From Branchiostoma floridae (Eukaryota; Chordata; Leptocardii; Amphioxiformes; Branchiostomatidae), in the NCBI RefSeq assembly GCF_000003815.2, contig NC_049994.1:14067763-14131762 (forward strand): a stretch of 64,000 nucleotides of DNA, read 5' to 3'. Shown here piece after piece: positions 13,007 to 23,600 of the stretch. The notes beneath the pieces were generated by a model that ran no database searches, was not told where the DNA came from, and saw nothing but the letters and a program-made list of their open reading frames with translations. Position numbers and translations under genes: made by a program. Position 1 is the first letter of the stretch; every line of letters starts with the position of its first letter.

Positions 13007-13572
13007 ACCACCCACAACACAAGGAAGTCAAAAATAAATCAGTGTATAACTCACTGGTAATATTTAATGCATGGATATCTCTTCAACATAGTAAATCCAA
13101 CATTCCAGTCTGTTAACATCGTATAACCAGTGAGTCTGTTACAGTTTCTAAAATGTGTGAATGTTAAGATGGAAAATAGGATTCAGAGATCTATCACAAC
13201 ATTGTAAGGTTATCAAAGCATGACAAAGTACAAAACTAAGGATAGGAAATTTCCATTGTGGGTACGATTTATAACAAGACAACTACAAAAGATTGCAGTT
13301 AACATCATGTCAAGTCCATGGAAATAGCAAGCGACTGAAAATCAGTGTTTGAATACAAGTCTGTGTATTCTTCACCTATATCATACAGCTGCATTGAGGA
13401 AAATACAAAAAGAAATCGATTCCAGGTGATCCATTACTGTTTTCAGATGATTTCAGAATTACACTAAATGGAACTGTTTGTCACAACAGTTGATGTTCTC
13501 GGCATGTCTTGTTTAGAAGTTTTTGTAGTGAAAGAAGAAGTAGATGTTCATGGTGTCCCCAGGCTTGGTCTG

Positions 13573-15774
13573 CTATGTCTGCATCTGTTCAACCTTGTGT
13601 CCCTGTTTCTCCAGCTCTGCTCTGTTACAGGATGAAAAAAAATCTTGTTATAGCAAGTTGAAGTAAATGTACAGTACGGATATCAAATAATCATAGATAA
13701 TCATTTACTTGAAGATGAGTAGCTAAGAGTAAAATGCATAAAACCATCAAACAACTGTAATACGTGCTCACCACAATTATGTGCTCTGCCTTGCATCACA
13801 TTACTAAAGTTGTTAAACTCATCAGATCCCAGTGAACTTAATTTAAATCAATTTACAACTGTGTAACCATCCCAAAGTCAGGTAATAATTTTTCCATCTG
13901 GGTTGGGTGAGAGAAGATGTGTTGATACCTTTCCCAAAGGCACAAGATAGGTAGCATGGCAGGATTCGAACTAAGGAGCACTTGGTTCTGAGCCAGATAC
14001 CCTGCAGTTATGCCACATTACAAACTATAGTATACTGACCTCAGCTGCTTGGCAAAGTCATCTTCTATGTCATCATCATCCCAGTTGTCCTCCCACACAT
14101 GGACCTCCTCCACCTCTTCATCCTGACCCTGCCAGTCTGGAAATATACAAACATAATTCTGTGTAAAAACAGAGGCCATCAAAAACATATCTAGCCTGAG
14201 TGGCAACCTCCATAGTAACTGCTGACTGAATCTTTCTGCTGGCTTGACACTTAGCAATCGAAAAGATTGAGTCAATGGTAACTGCAGAGGTTGATATCCA
14301 GGTAGCCGCAGAGTCGACTGTTGGCCTATTATCGCTTATACTACTAACGCTCCCGGCCAACAGTCGCAGACTTCAACATTGAACGGAATTAAAAAATCGC
14401 CGAATAAACCAGCCGCTGCACTAATCCTCGGATCTCTGGGTGTCCCTCACTTCCTAACAGCCTTACCTAGCCAGCCGGAGCGTTTTCCGGCTCAAAAACC
14501 CCCTTCGCTAGCCGCGCCGGGACTAAATGCACTCCGATCGCACTGTTTATACACACCGAGTGGCGGCCATATTGGAAATACCAGCTTAGCCGGCGCTCCG
14601 AATCAGCCGCGCGAATAAGAGACTACTTTTCTGATAAGCCATTCCTATGTGGGGAAAGTTGGGACAGTTCCCTGAAATTTCAAATAAACTATATTCAAGC
14701 AGAGNNNNNNNNNNNNNNNNNNNNNNNNNNNNNNNNNNNNNNNNNNNNNNNNNNNNNNNNNNNNNNNNNNNNNNNNNNNNNNNNNNNNNNNNNNNNNNNN
14801 NNNNCTTTTTTTTTTTCAAAACAAGTCACAAACATTAAAACATGAAACACTTTTGTCTCAAAATCACAATGGAATATTATCAAAAACATATTGAACTCAT
14901 TGAAAAAATATCCAAGGCCCTTTCCAGTTTGTTATTCTGCTTGAATATAGTTTATTTGAAATTTCAGGGAACTTCCCAACTTTCCCCACATGGGAATGGC
15001 TTATCAGAAAAGTAGTCTCTTATTCGCGCGGCTGATTCGGAGCGCCAGCTAAGCTGGTATTTCCAATATGGCCGCCACTCGGTGTGTATAAACAGTGCGA
15101 TCGGAGTGCATTTAGTCCCGGCGCGGCTAGCGAAGGGGGTTTTTGAGCCGGAAAACGCTCCGGCTGGCTAGGTAAGGCTGTTAGGAAGTGAGGGACACCC
15201 AGAGATCCGAGGATTAGTGCAGCGGCTGGTTTATTCGGCGATTTTTTAATTCCGTTCAATGTTGAAGTCTGCGACTGTTGGCCGGGAGCGTTAGTAGTAT
15301 AAGCGATAATAGGCCAACAGTCGACTCTGCGGCTAATATCCAGGTTATCTCCACACTTGTAAGCATAAAAAAATATTTATGACAGTTACGCCTGTACTGT
15401 AAAATAAATATTTTTCGTCTGACATTATAACAAACCTTGCAAAGGCCCTGTAACTTACTGTTTTGCATAAAACTTCTACTGTTGGTATGGTATGACAACA
15501 CAAAAATTCTGTAAACTAAAGCACTACCCTACTACCCCCCTCCCCACAACCACATGACAAATCATAAAATCTATCCCAAACCACCAAGGATTTTCTCCCA
15601 ATTTCTCATCACTACAAAACAAAATTAGACAAAATATATACGCTAGGTTGGGTATGAGTATATTCTTAGTTTACCCTCTGCTGGAAACTCTTCAAATTCG
15701 TCGTCTTCTTCTAGTAAACCGAGATCAACTTTGGATTTCTGTCTCTCGACTTCATGTCTGTCTTTGTCCGCCAT
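13573..15774 (-). CDS. SEM1: 26S proteasome complex subunit SEM1 (DSS1)
   Basis: A small acidic intrinsically disordered protein. It is a stoichiometric part of the 19S proteasome lid, a partner of BRCA2, and a subunit of the TREX-2 mRNA-export complex. Exons are 15675-15774 (ATG at 15774), 14040-14136 and 13573-13621, with consensus borders and phases 1 and 2, giving 81 residues (human 70). Family marks are [20 protein letters not shown], the second acidic block [15 protein letters not shown] and the C-terminal helix [14 protein letters not shown]. The N-terminus is a little longer than in human, which accounts for part of the length difference. The gene lies head-to-head with RPL32. Intron 1 carries a foldback transposon with an assembly gap; intron 2 carries a SINE. 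Confidence 0.97.
13868..14030 (-). mobile_element. tRNA-derived SINE in SEM1 intron 2
   Basis: Read on the minus strand it has a tRNA-like head with a B-box (TTCGAATCC) followed by a body containing TTTGGGAAAGG and a CCTGACTTTGGG segment. That body resembles the copy at 29618-29835. It ends just beside the exon-2 donor. Confidence 0.6.
14303..15335. mobile_element. Foldback DNA transposon with 400-bp inverted arms and 9-bp TSD
   Basis: Two near-identical arms of about 400 bp (14303-14703 and 14936-15335) face each other around a centre that contains a 100-N gap. The termini read TAGCCGCAGAGTCGACTG. The element is flanked by ATATCCAGG at 14294-14302 and 15336-15344, a perfect 9-bp target duplication. 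Each arm contains the same 79-codon open frame (14379-14618 plus, 15020-15259 minus). It follows from the symmetry and shows no domain, so I do not call it a gene. The 9-bp duplication points to a Mutator-like or Rehavkus-like mover; the enzyme source is not in the window. Confidence 0.85.
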
Positions 15775-16044
15775 CTTGCTCAGTTTTCAGATCTGTGAGG
15801 AATGTTCCAAATTTAAGGGACAGCTGATATTGAATGGAAATGAAACGTATCAAAGAACACTGAAATAGTATTCTTTATACTGTCATAAGATACTAAAACT
15901 ATATGTTCTAATACTTCTTATCGAACCATTTACAACGCTTTTTGTCAATTTTGAAATTTTTATATGTTTGTAAAGCAAACACTCCTGTTGATGTAAAAGT
16001 ATGGTATCGTCCAATTTCTACTCCCGTCATGCCATGCTGTTGGT
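15775..16044. promoter_or_regulatory. Probable bidirectional promoter of SEM1 and RPL32
   Basis: About 270 bp separate the SEM1 start codon (minus) from the inferred RPL32 cap site (plus). Both are housekeeping genes and no other start region is apparent, so the segment probably drives both. I see no TATA box at a convincing position for either. Confidence 0.5.
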
Positions 16045-16083
16045 CTTTCTCTTCCGCCATCTTGGGTCCTGGAAAGGGACCTG
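16045..16083 (+). other. RPL32: Non-coding TOP-like first exon of RPL32
   Basis: A pyrimidine tract (CTTTCTCTTCC) starts the segment and a strong donor GTGAGT follows at 16084. The matching acceptor ends at 16569, ten bases before the RPL32 ATG. A 5' oligopyrimidine start is the rule for ribosomal protein mRNAs and allows mTOR-dependent translation control. The exact cap position is inferred. Confidence 0.55.
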
Positions 16084-16579
16084 GTGAGTAAAATGCCCAA
16101 CAAAATCCGACGAATATCACATCTTTAGTGCCCCATCACCGTTTGTTTTATATTCCGTACTTTTGCTATAGATACTACGTTCATTTTGACGTGATTATTG
16201 TGTTTGAACCATGTCGCCCAGTTACTAATTCACCACGACAAAGTCGCGATGTTCCGAAAGCACACCCACCCGATGTGGTTTTCAGTGAAGTTATGCACGA
16301 CACGGTGGCTTCGTGGGGAAAAGTCGTCAATTTCGAATGAAACGTCGACTGTAAACAGCTTTTCTATCAGCGCCATCTTTTAATTAAAATCTTAGAATTG
16401 CAATGTTTAATTGTACTGAAATTTCGTTGTTTCACGGAAGAGAGGGGGGGGTCATAATTTTTTTGAAGGCAAGGTCCCGCAAAGTTGCAGATTGTTTTAC
16501 GCTATGAATATATTAAAGACATTTCGTAAACAGATATTAGATTTTCATATCCCATTTTTGCGTCCCCAGAAACACCATC

Positions 16580-18211
16580 ATGGTTGTGCGTCCGCTGAGA
16601 AAGCCGAAGATCGTGAAGAAGCGGGTGAAGAAATTCATCCGCCATCAGAGCGACAGATATGACAAACTAAAGGTATGGTAATCATAGTAATTTACTATGA
16701 ATAATTATATAGATTACAGTGTATATAGCAGGGGTTTAGCCAGCGTCCGTTTTTCCGTCAATTGATGGAAATTTGCTGCGTCTGACGGAAAAATTCTAAA
16801 ACCAATCCGTCAACCTTGAAGGACAAAAATCATTGTTGGAAGCTACAGGCGGCTTGGGGACGCCGTCCACAACCGTAAAAGCCACACACTGTTTGTTTTG
16901 CAATTGTTATGATTGTTGACAATGTGTGTCGGCACCCTTTCGCATACTATAATCTCATTAAAACCCGTTTTTCAAGGTCTCAGTTTAGTCCTTCTTATTA
17001 ATTTTCGCGGTTTTCGCGACGATTAAAATTGGCTGACGGAAAAAAAATTCAAGCTGGCTAAAGCCCTGGTATATAGGTTATACCTATACAGAGTATGTTG
17101 ATGCCCAAAGAAATAAGTTTCCAAAGAATCCAAATCTGTAAATTATGCATTATATCTATCATCTTGAAGGCATGAATAAAAAATCTGTAACTTGTATTAT
17201 TAGTTGTAAGAAAGAAGGAAGATTGAAATATCCAATATTATGTATTTAATACTTTCAAGGGTTGTCATGAAATTCTTGTATTTTGATGCTGAACTAACTT
17301 CTAAGATACCCATTTCTAAACTTGAATCCTATTTACAAATTGAGCCTGTATGACAAGTGACGTAGACATTTTTTTTTAGAGCATTGACATTATCTAAACC
17401 ATCTTTTTCTTCCTTCTCAGCAAAACTGGCGTAAGCCCAAGGGTATCGACAACCGTGTGCGTAGGCGCTTCAAGGGCCAGTACCTCATGCCCAACATCGG
17501 TTATGGGAGTGCCAAGAAGACAAAGCACCTTCTGCCCTCCGGCTTCAAGAAATTCCTCGTTCACAATGTCACCGTAAGTAGAACTGTGGCACTGTCTACC
17601 TGTGCCTGAAAGTTTGTGTAGGTGCAGGTCTGGCCCTGGACATCAAGTGTACCTTTACTCGAGCAAACTAAAACACTAGTAGAGACCATTTTCTTTTACT
17701 AGTTTTATACTAAGCATAGGTATATTATACCATCTTGAAGATAACAATTTTGACAAGCAAGCACTTATAAATATGGTGTACTTGCACCTTTTCAGATTTC
17801 ATCATCATCTTGGTGGAGTTGAAGAAAAAATGTGTAAACCCTACAAAAGATTAAAGATGACAATTAACCACTACAAAATATTGACTTGACTAGTTATATA
17901 CAGGTCCAGACCTGATCCTAAACCACTGTACCTACACGTGAATTTTTGTTGGTATACAGCCTTCTTAAAATTGATAACATCTGTATTACTTTATTAGAAC
18001 CAATATAGGCACTTCCTAGTTGCTGATATTGTTCATTATTTTCCCCCCGTAGGACCTGGAGGTCTTGTTGATGCAGAACCGAACCTTCTGTGCCGAGATC
18101 GCTCACAACGTGTCATCACGCAAGAGGAAACTCATCGTGGAGCGCGCCCAGCAGCTGGCCATCAAGGTCACCAACCCCAACGCTCGCCTCCGCTCCGAGG
18201 AGAACGAGTAG
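16580..18211 (+). CDS. RPL32: 60S ribosomal protein L32 (eL32)
   Basis: Component of the large cytosolic ribosomal subunit. Coding exons are 16580-16672, 17421-17573 and 18053-18211, all phase 0 with canonical borders, giving 134 residues (human 135). It starts [19 protein letters not shown] and carries [58 protein letters not shown] and the very conserved tail [13 protein letters not shown]. Codon use is strongly GC-ending, as expected for a highly expressed gene. The upstream TOP-like exon (16045-16083) supplies the 5' UTR. The 3' UTR looks short, with ATTAAA about 25 bp after the stop. Intron 1 contains a hAT MITE. Confidence 0.98.
16729..17068. mobile_element. hAT-type MITE in RPL32 intron 1
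   Basis: The 340-bp element has termini CAGGGGTTTAGCCAGC and, inverted, CAGGGCTTTAGCCAGC, with further matching TTTTTCCGTCA a little inside. It is flanked by a perfect 8-bp duplication GTATATAG (16721-16728 and 17069-17076), the hAT signature. It has no coding capacity. Confidence 0.88.
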
Positions 18212-20608
18212 AGTCAGCTGTCCATGTGTCTAGAGAATTAAAAAAATTGATATGCCCCATCTCTGTGGTCTGTGTTTACTGTGGATAGAAATTGTTGTGC
18301 GTGTGTAGGAAATCCTAGCCTCCACCAGACCTTTCTATGGGGGTATGGTTCATAGAATTTGGCAAAAAAAAAAGGACTAATTGGCAAGAAAGCCAGAGAA
18401 CTGCGCCAGACAATGAAACGCTCAGGTAGCAAAACTCCACTTGCAAAGTATTCTCCCAATAGCCATCATAGTTAGGTTTAGGTCCCGATTACACAGGTGC
18501 CACAAATTTGTTCCGATGGACTGCCAGATATCGTAGGATACCCCTCTCCGTCTTTTCGTTACCGTGTTTCTGGTTTATTTGAAGCCTAGCTCCGGGGGAT
18601 AACCTATACCTTGGCTATGCCTTTTGGCTGAGGGAGAGATTCACCTATTCCAGAGTTGGCACCCTCACCCGAGTTTTCTTTCCAGGCTGTGGTGTCTCAA
18701 GGTCTAACTCGAGGACCTGTGTAAAACTTCACTAGCCCTAGAGCTGAGGATCTGGCTTGAGGAGGCCCTGAAAACAGACTCAGAGAAAAGACTGAAGTGG
18801 GCAATTAGCGGCTGGGATGTTTTTACATTTCCCTCCAGAGAAACATTTCTGTAAATGTCCCACCCCCACCCAACTAAAACCTTTTCTTGGTGAAGACAAG
18901 GTGGCATCCAAGCTATATGTGTGTGCCACTGGTAAATCTGCTTAGAGATTAAAATGTGACCTAGGTTTGGTGGTTCTGTAACTCTTGTTCATGTTCCTTG
19001 CCAGCAATCCACCATTGAAAAGGGCCAGAGTTGACAGGTTTCTTCCTGGAGTTGATTAGCCTTTTTCAAGACCAAACTTTTACAGCGTTCTTACCCGGTT
19101 GTGGGTTCAAAGGTAAAGTCAAACAGACTTCTATGGAAGACATTTGTGTCAGCGACTATACTTGCCTGTTACCAAGCAAGAGGGAAACTTTCAAAATAGA
19201 CAGTTGCAACTGTTTTAAACACTACACTTTATTACACTGTGAATATTCAAATGATTGCAGTATTTTCATGTTGACATGACAGAATGAAACCAAAGTCAAT
19301 TAGGCAAACAAAAGTTATCTATAGAATCAGCCCATTTAGTTTTCCCCCCAAACAAGTTACAGTGGAATCTAATTGCATTATGCCCATATTTTGAAATTAC
19401 AAGATCAAATGATAAACATTTTAAGTACTCCTATACAAAGAAAAGATATATAGCAATTTAGATATGCAAAATAAAACCAATATTTGACGGACGTTCTCTA
19501 ATTACTAATTGCCATACTATCATTGATTGAACTGCTAATCATGATGGGCACCTGTTTCTCGTACTACTAACATGTGCTTCACTTGCTTGAGGTGGAAAAA
19601 AGAAATTGTCCCTAACTTCTGCGTAGATATTTCCAAAGGAGAGAACACCAGTTTTCATATGAAAATGTATTCGAAGCAGACATGGGGGGCAAGTTGTTTT
19701 ATGGCATTTCGTACATGACTCGAAAACATGTTGAGAAAAACGGAGCCTGACCCTACATCTACTTTGAGATTATGGACTGCTCGTTGCTTGAGCGCCCCCT
19801 GTCGTCCATAGCTAGTACTGCAAACAACAGTCTAATGAGCTGATGTTTGTTGCAAATGGTGGATGTTCCATGCATGTAGTCGTAGATGCGTACTAGTATG
19901 CCGTGGAGGCAAGCGCTAGTTGAGGCCAGCTGGATCGTCGGGCGGGCGGATGTTGGGCGGGCAGGTGTTCTGGGGCCGCGTGTGGCGGGGATCGGTAAAC
20001 CTTGCGCGCAGCTCTAGGAGTCTGCGTTTTCTAGGGTCATTCTTTGACGGCCCTGGCTAAAGTCTGGTTTCCAGCGTACTTTCATGGGAAATTATCAATA
20101 AGAACGTCCCCATGGCCGTGTCTGCCTTTATTAATGCTCGAAGCCTTCCCAAATCCACAAACAAGGTGTTGCATTACAAAATGACGATACAGTATCCAAA
20201 TGATGTATATACCTCGGTTGTGGTTTGGTTAGTATAAATCTACGCTATACAATCACCCAATGTGCCCCAGATTCAATGTTGAGGTCACACAGACTAAGGT
20301 CACACAGCAGTCACCCAATCTATCTAACTAGATTTATGTATCAACAAGGAAAAGTGTCGACAACCTCGTTTACTAAACGCATCATGCATGGACTTTTAAC
20401 ACATCGAATATAACACATCTGAAGTTCATATTTACAAAGTGTTTTGTGTGTTTCGAGATATGCTTTATATCTACTTGTATCCAGCATACTTTCTTGTGCA
20501 CAGTAACGTATACAGGAAAGTCAGACAATAAAAGGGGGTGGAGGACAGGTAGAATAAACAAATGATGACAGAGATTTTTTTTTTAAAGAAAGGTGCAGAG
20601 ATGACATT
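18212..20608. other. Intergenic region between RPL32 and the sialyltransferase
   Basis: The two genes are convergent here, so this contains both 3' UTRs. A dispersed-repeat copy lies at 18317-18485. The rest is unremarkable, apart from a GC-richer patch near 19910-20000. No open frame of interest. Confidence 0.5.
18317..18485. repeat. Dispersed TAGCCTCC repeat, copy 1
   Basis: Begins TAGCCTCCACCAGACC and contains ATAGAATTTGGCAAAAAA and TATTCTCCCAATAGCC. The same order of blocks is seen at 24020-24650 and 33938-34300. The family may itself be a MITE, because TAGCCTCC also begins the inverted-repeat element at 24919. Confidence 0.6.
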
Positions 20609-23600
20609 TTACAAGTTGCCACATTCTCCAATATGTAACTTCAAAACGCCTCTAGAGCTTTGGTTCAGGCCTTTGTAAAACTTGTACTCCGCGTCCATGT
20701 GATGTTTCTTATCTTTAGCGATCGGTTTTTGTCTTACTCCATCATCTGGGTAGTAGTGGTAAGGATGGGGTCTCTGTTTCTCATCCTGATCAAACGGGAA
20801 GAAGCCGTACAGAAACAGCCGGTCACAGAACGTGGTTGCTATGAGGACGGTCGCCATGCCAGTGGAAGGATGATTCTTCCTGTATCTCTTCCTGGCTATC
20901 TTAGAAGCAATCCTAATTTTAAGGACAAGGAAAATGTCAAGATATCAATACGCCAACCTGTTTCTATACTGCACATGTTTTCACTCCTTTGGTAAATTTA
21001 TTCCGTTAAAAATGTTTACGAATGGAATTTGGAATATATTACACATGCTTTACCACCTTTCGTAAACATATTCAATTCAACGGAATAACTTTACGTTTAG
21101 GACCGACGTTTAAGATTATTCAAAGACGAATTTAACGGATTTGTCCAAAATGTGTTTGACTTAATTTTATATCATTGGTAAACTCTGAGATGTAGATACG
21201 AGGATACCGTGATGTATAGTACGTATTTGACTACTTCTTCGTGTTCCAATGGAAAAAAAGGACCCATTTAAATTTGTGCTACAAAGTATGTTCAGAAAAT
21301 AATTTCATCAGGTTGGTAGACCATAGGATTTAGGAGTTTTCTTTTACACAACCAGTTTCTGTAAATGCATTTAAGTTCGCGAGAATTTTACTAGTATTTC
21401 GCGCTAGCGGAAAAAAGGACTTTTCGCGGTGGTTTTAAATTCGCGGTTACACCGTACAGTCTAATACCATAATAGAAAAATGTTCGCGGTGGATTTAAGT
21501 TCGCGGTGAAGTGGTCAACGCGAAAACCGCGAACATTAATCCACCGCGAACATTTCTGCATTTACAGTGATGTCACCTTACTTGCGGGTTGCGGCTGACG
21601 TTTCAATGTCTGTCAAACATCTTCCTTTTCATAGAGCTTCTAACTGGATGTCTGCTTCTCGCTGCTATATGTTTAGGTGGCTAACTGGTGGGATTAACTG
21701 GTTGTGGAAAAGAAAACCTCTAGAGTATGTTCATTCACTTACGGGTTGATTCTTGTTGCACTTTTAAAGGTTGATGCGCTGGTCAACAAGACGAAGGAAA
21801 CGTGGTATCGCTGGGAAGCCTTCTTGAGATAAGGATGGGATTTTCTATGTGCCAGTAGAACGGTACCGTTAATCTTCCTCAAGCGACTCTCGTACCTGTC
21901 CATGCTTCTATTTTTCAAACCAGAAGATATTTCGAGGCGTTTGGGAGTGTCCATGTTCAAAACTGTCATGTCCGTTCTTTGACCAACGTCCTTTTCGAAC
22001 CCTGTGACAGCTGGCACATCAATTCGTATGACGTAACCTTTGGCATCGATGTCCGCACCGCAGTGGCTGCCCAAGAGGATGCCGCCATTCCCAACAACAG
22101 CGCATGTCCTGTAGTGTCCTATCTTATAGTCAGATGGCGGGCACGGTTTCTTTGATTTTGTTTTCCGAAGACAGGACTTTGGCCAATGTGGACCCCGCCT
22201 AAACTTCTTGTCCGGATGTAGTTTCGATGTAGCATTTCTGTAAGAGACCAATAACATGACTGGTTATACACATCTGCAGGTTTCCTCTCACCAAGGACTT
22301 TATAGGCAGCTTTTTCCCAGAATTATTCCTGCATTCATTCATAGATAAGGAACGCTGCGATTGGCGTGATCATTTCAGAAATATGTGATGTATTCGATAG
22401 TGTTGTTCGTGCGTTTATTAGGTCCTTTTCACAAATATCGTACACATGGGTAAGAGCAAGACCTTGAGCAAGACTGATACTCACCTATCATGTTACAATT
22501 TTAAACTCTATATGATCCATACACAAAAAAAAGCGCTTACCAACAAGCTTTCGATCAGTCCTTTGATCCTTATCAGATCTTATCAAGTTGAAATGACCCA
22601 AAGCCTATGTCAGACATCGTGACCGGAAGTGTGGCGTAGGCAATGGGTCAAAGGTATCTAGCCTGAGTATCATCCGTATTCTACCGGGGCTCCTTACACT
22701 CGCTACCCCTAAAAAATACGTCTGAAACTGCTCAGGCAGAGACGGTTTGACGGAGTGTAAGGAACCTCGGTAGAAATAGGATGGTTTTTTTAGGGAAGTG
22801 AGTGTAAGGAACCCCGGTAGAAATAGGATGGTACCCAGGCTAAAAGGTATCACCCCCACCCCCAAATCCTGATACTCACCTGATCCTTCTCAACTCTAAC
22901 TCTTCAGCACTGGACGATGCATCAGAGCCTGCTGGAAATAACGTCTTTCCGGATTCAGCAGGCGTGGTTTTGTCTCTGGCAAGCAGCATCGGCTTTGTCG
23001 GTACCCCCGGTCTAGTCGCGTATCTAAGAAGAATGAATTGGGGACGTCATTGGAAGACTCACTGCTGTGGCCTGGACTGTCTCAATCTCAATAGAATACT
23101 GGACAAGGCCCTCAAATAGAGCATCACGTCCAGGTGAGGTGCAGGTCCGTGCGGCCGGTGGCGTGAGGAAAAAATAAAGTGCAAGGTGCAAGAACCAAAA
23201 AGAAACCGAAAAAAAGACTTGTGTGTGACTATATACATGGCCGCAGGAAATCCCGATTTACAACTGGGAGTTGGGGTGGCCCATGTGTTGGACCAACCCC
23301 AACTTAAAACTAGCAAGTGTTGGAGCCGTAACGATATGTGATGGTAACTTATTCCAGGCACTTACTGTTGTTGGGAGGTAGCTGTTTCTGTAAATTTCGG
23401 TCCGGCAGGAGAGTGTGTTAAAGCGTAGTAGGTGTCCTCTGGTAGGGTTTGTATTCCTAAGTCGTATAACATCCAGCTGTCCATTTATTATGGAACATGT
23501 CATCGCAAGTCCTTCTCAACAGTCAGTTCTGTCAGGGACGTTTAAAAAGATAATTGTCGAGACGGGCGGAAGAGGTGAAAAAGCAGGTTTTGTCCCTACC

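Noticed and set aside
14379-15259. Identical 79-codon open frames on opposite strands in SEM1 intron 1
   Set aside because: They are the same sequence seen twice because they lie in the arms of the foldback element. No domain and no independent coding sign.
15908-16120. Minus-strand frame with MAEEKDQQHGMTGVEIG
   Set aside because: Overlaps the inferred RPL32 first exon on the other strand, has no recognisable domain, and ends without a splice donor. Most likely chance.
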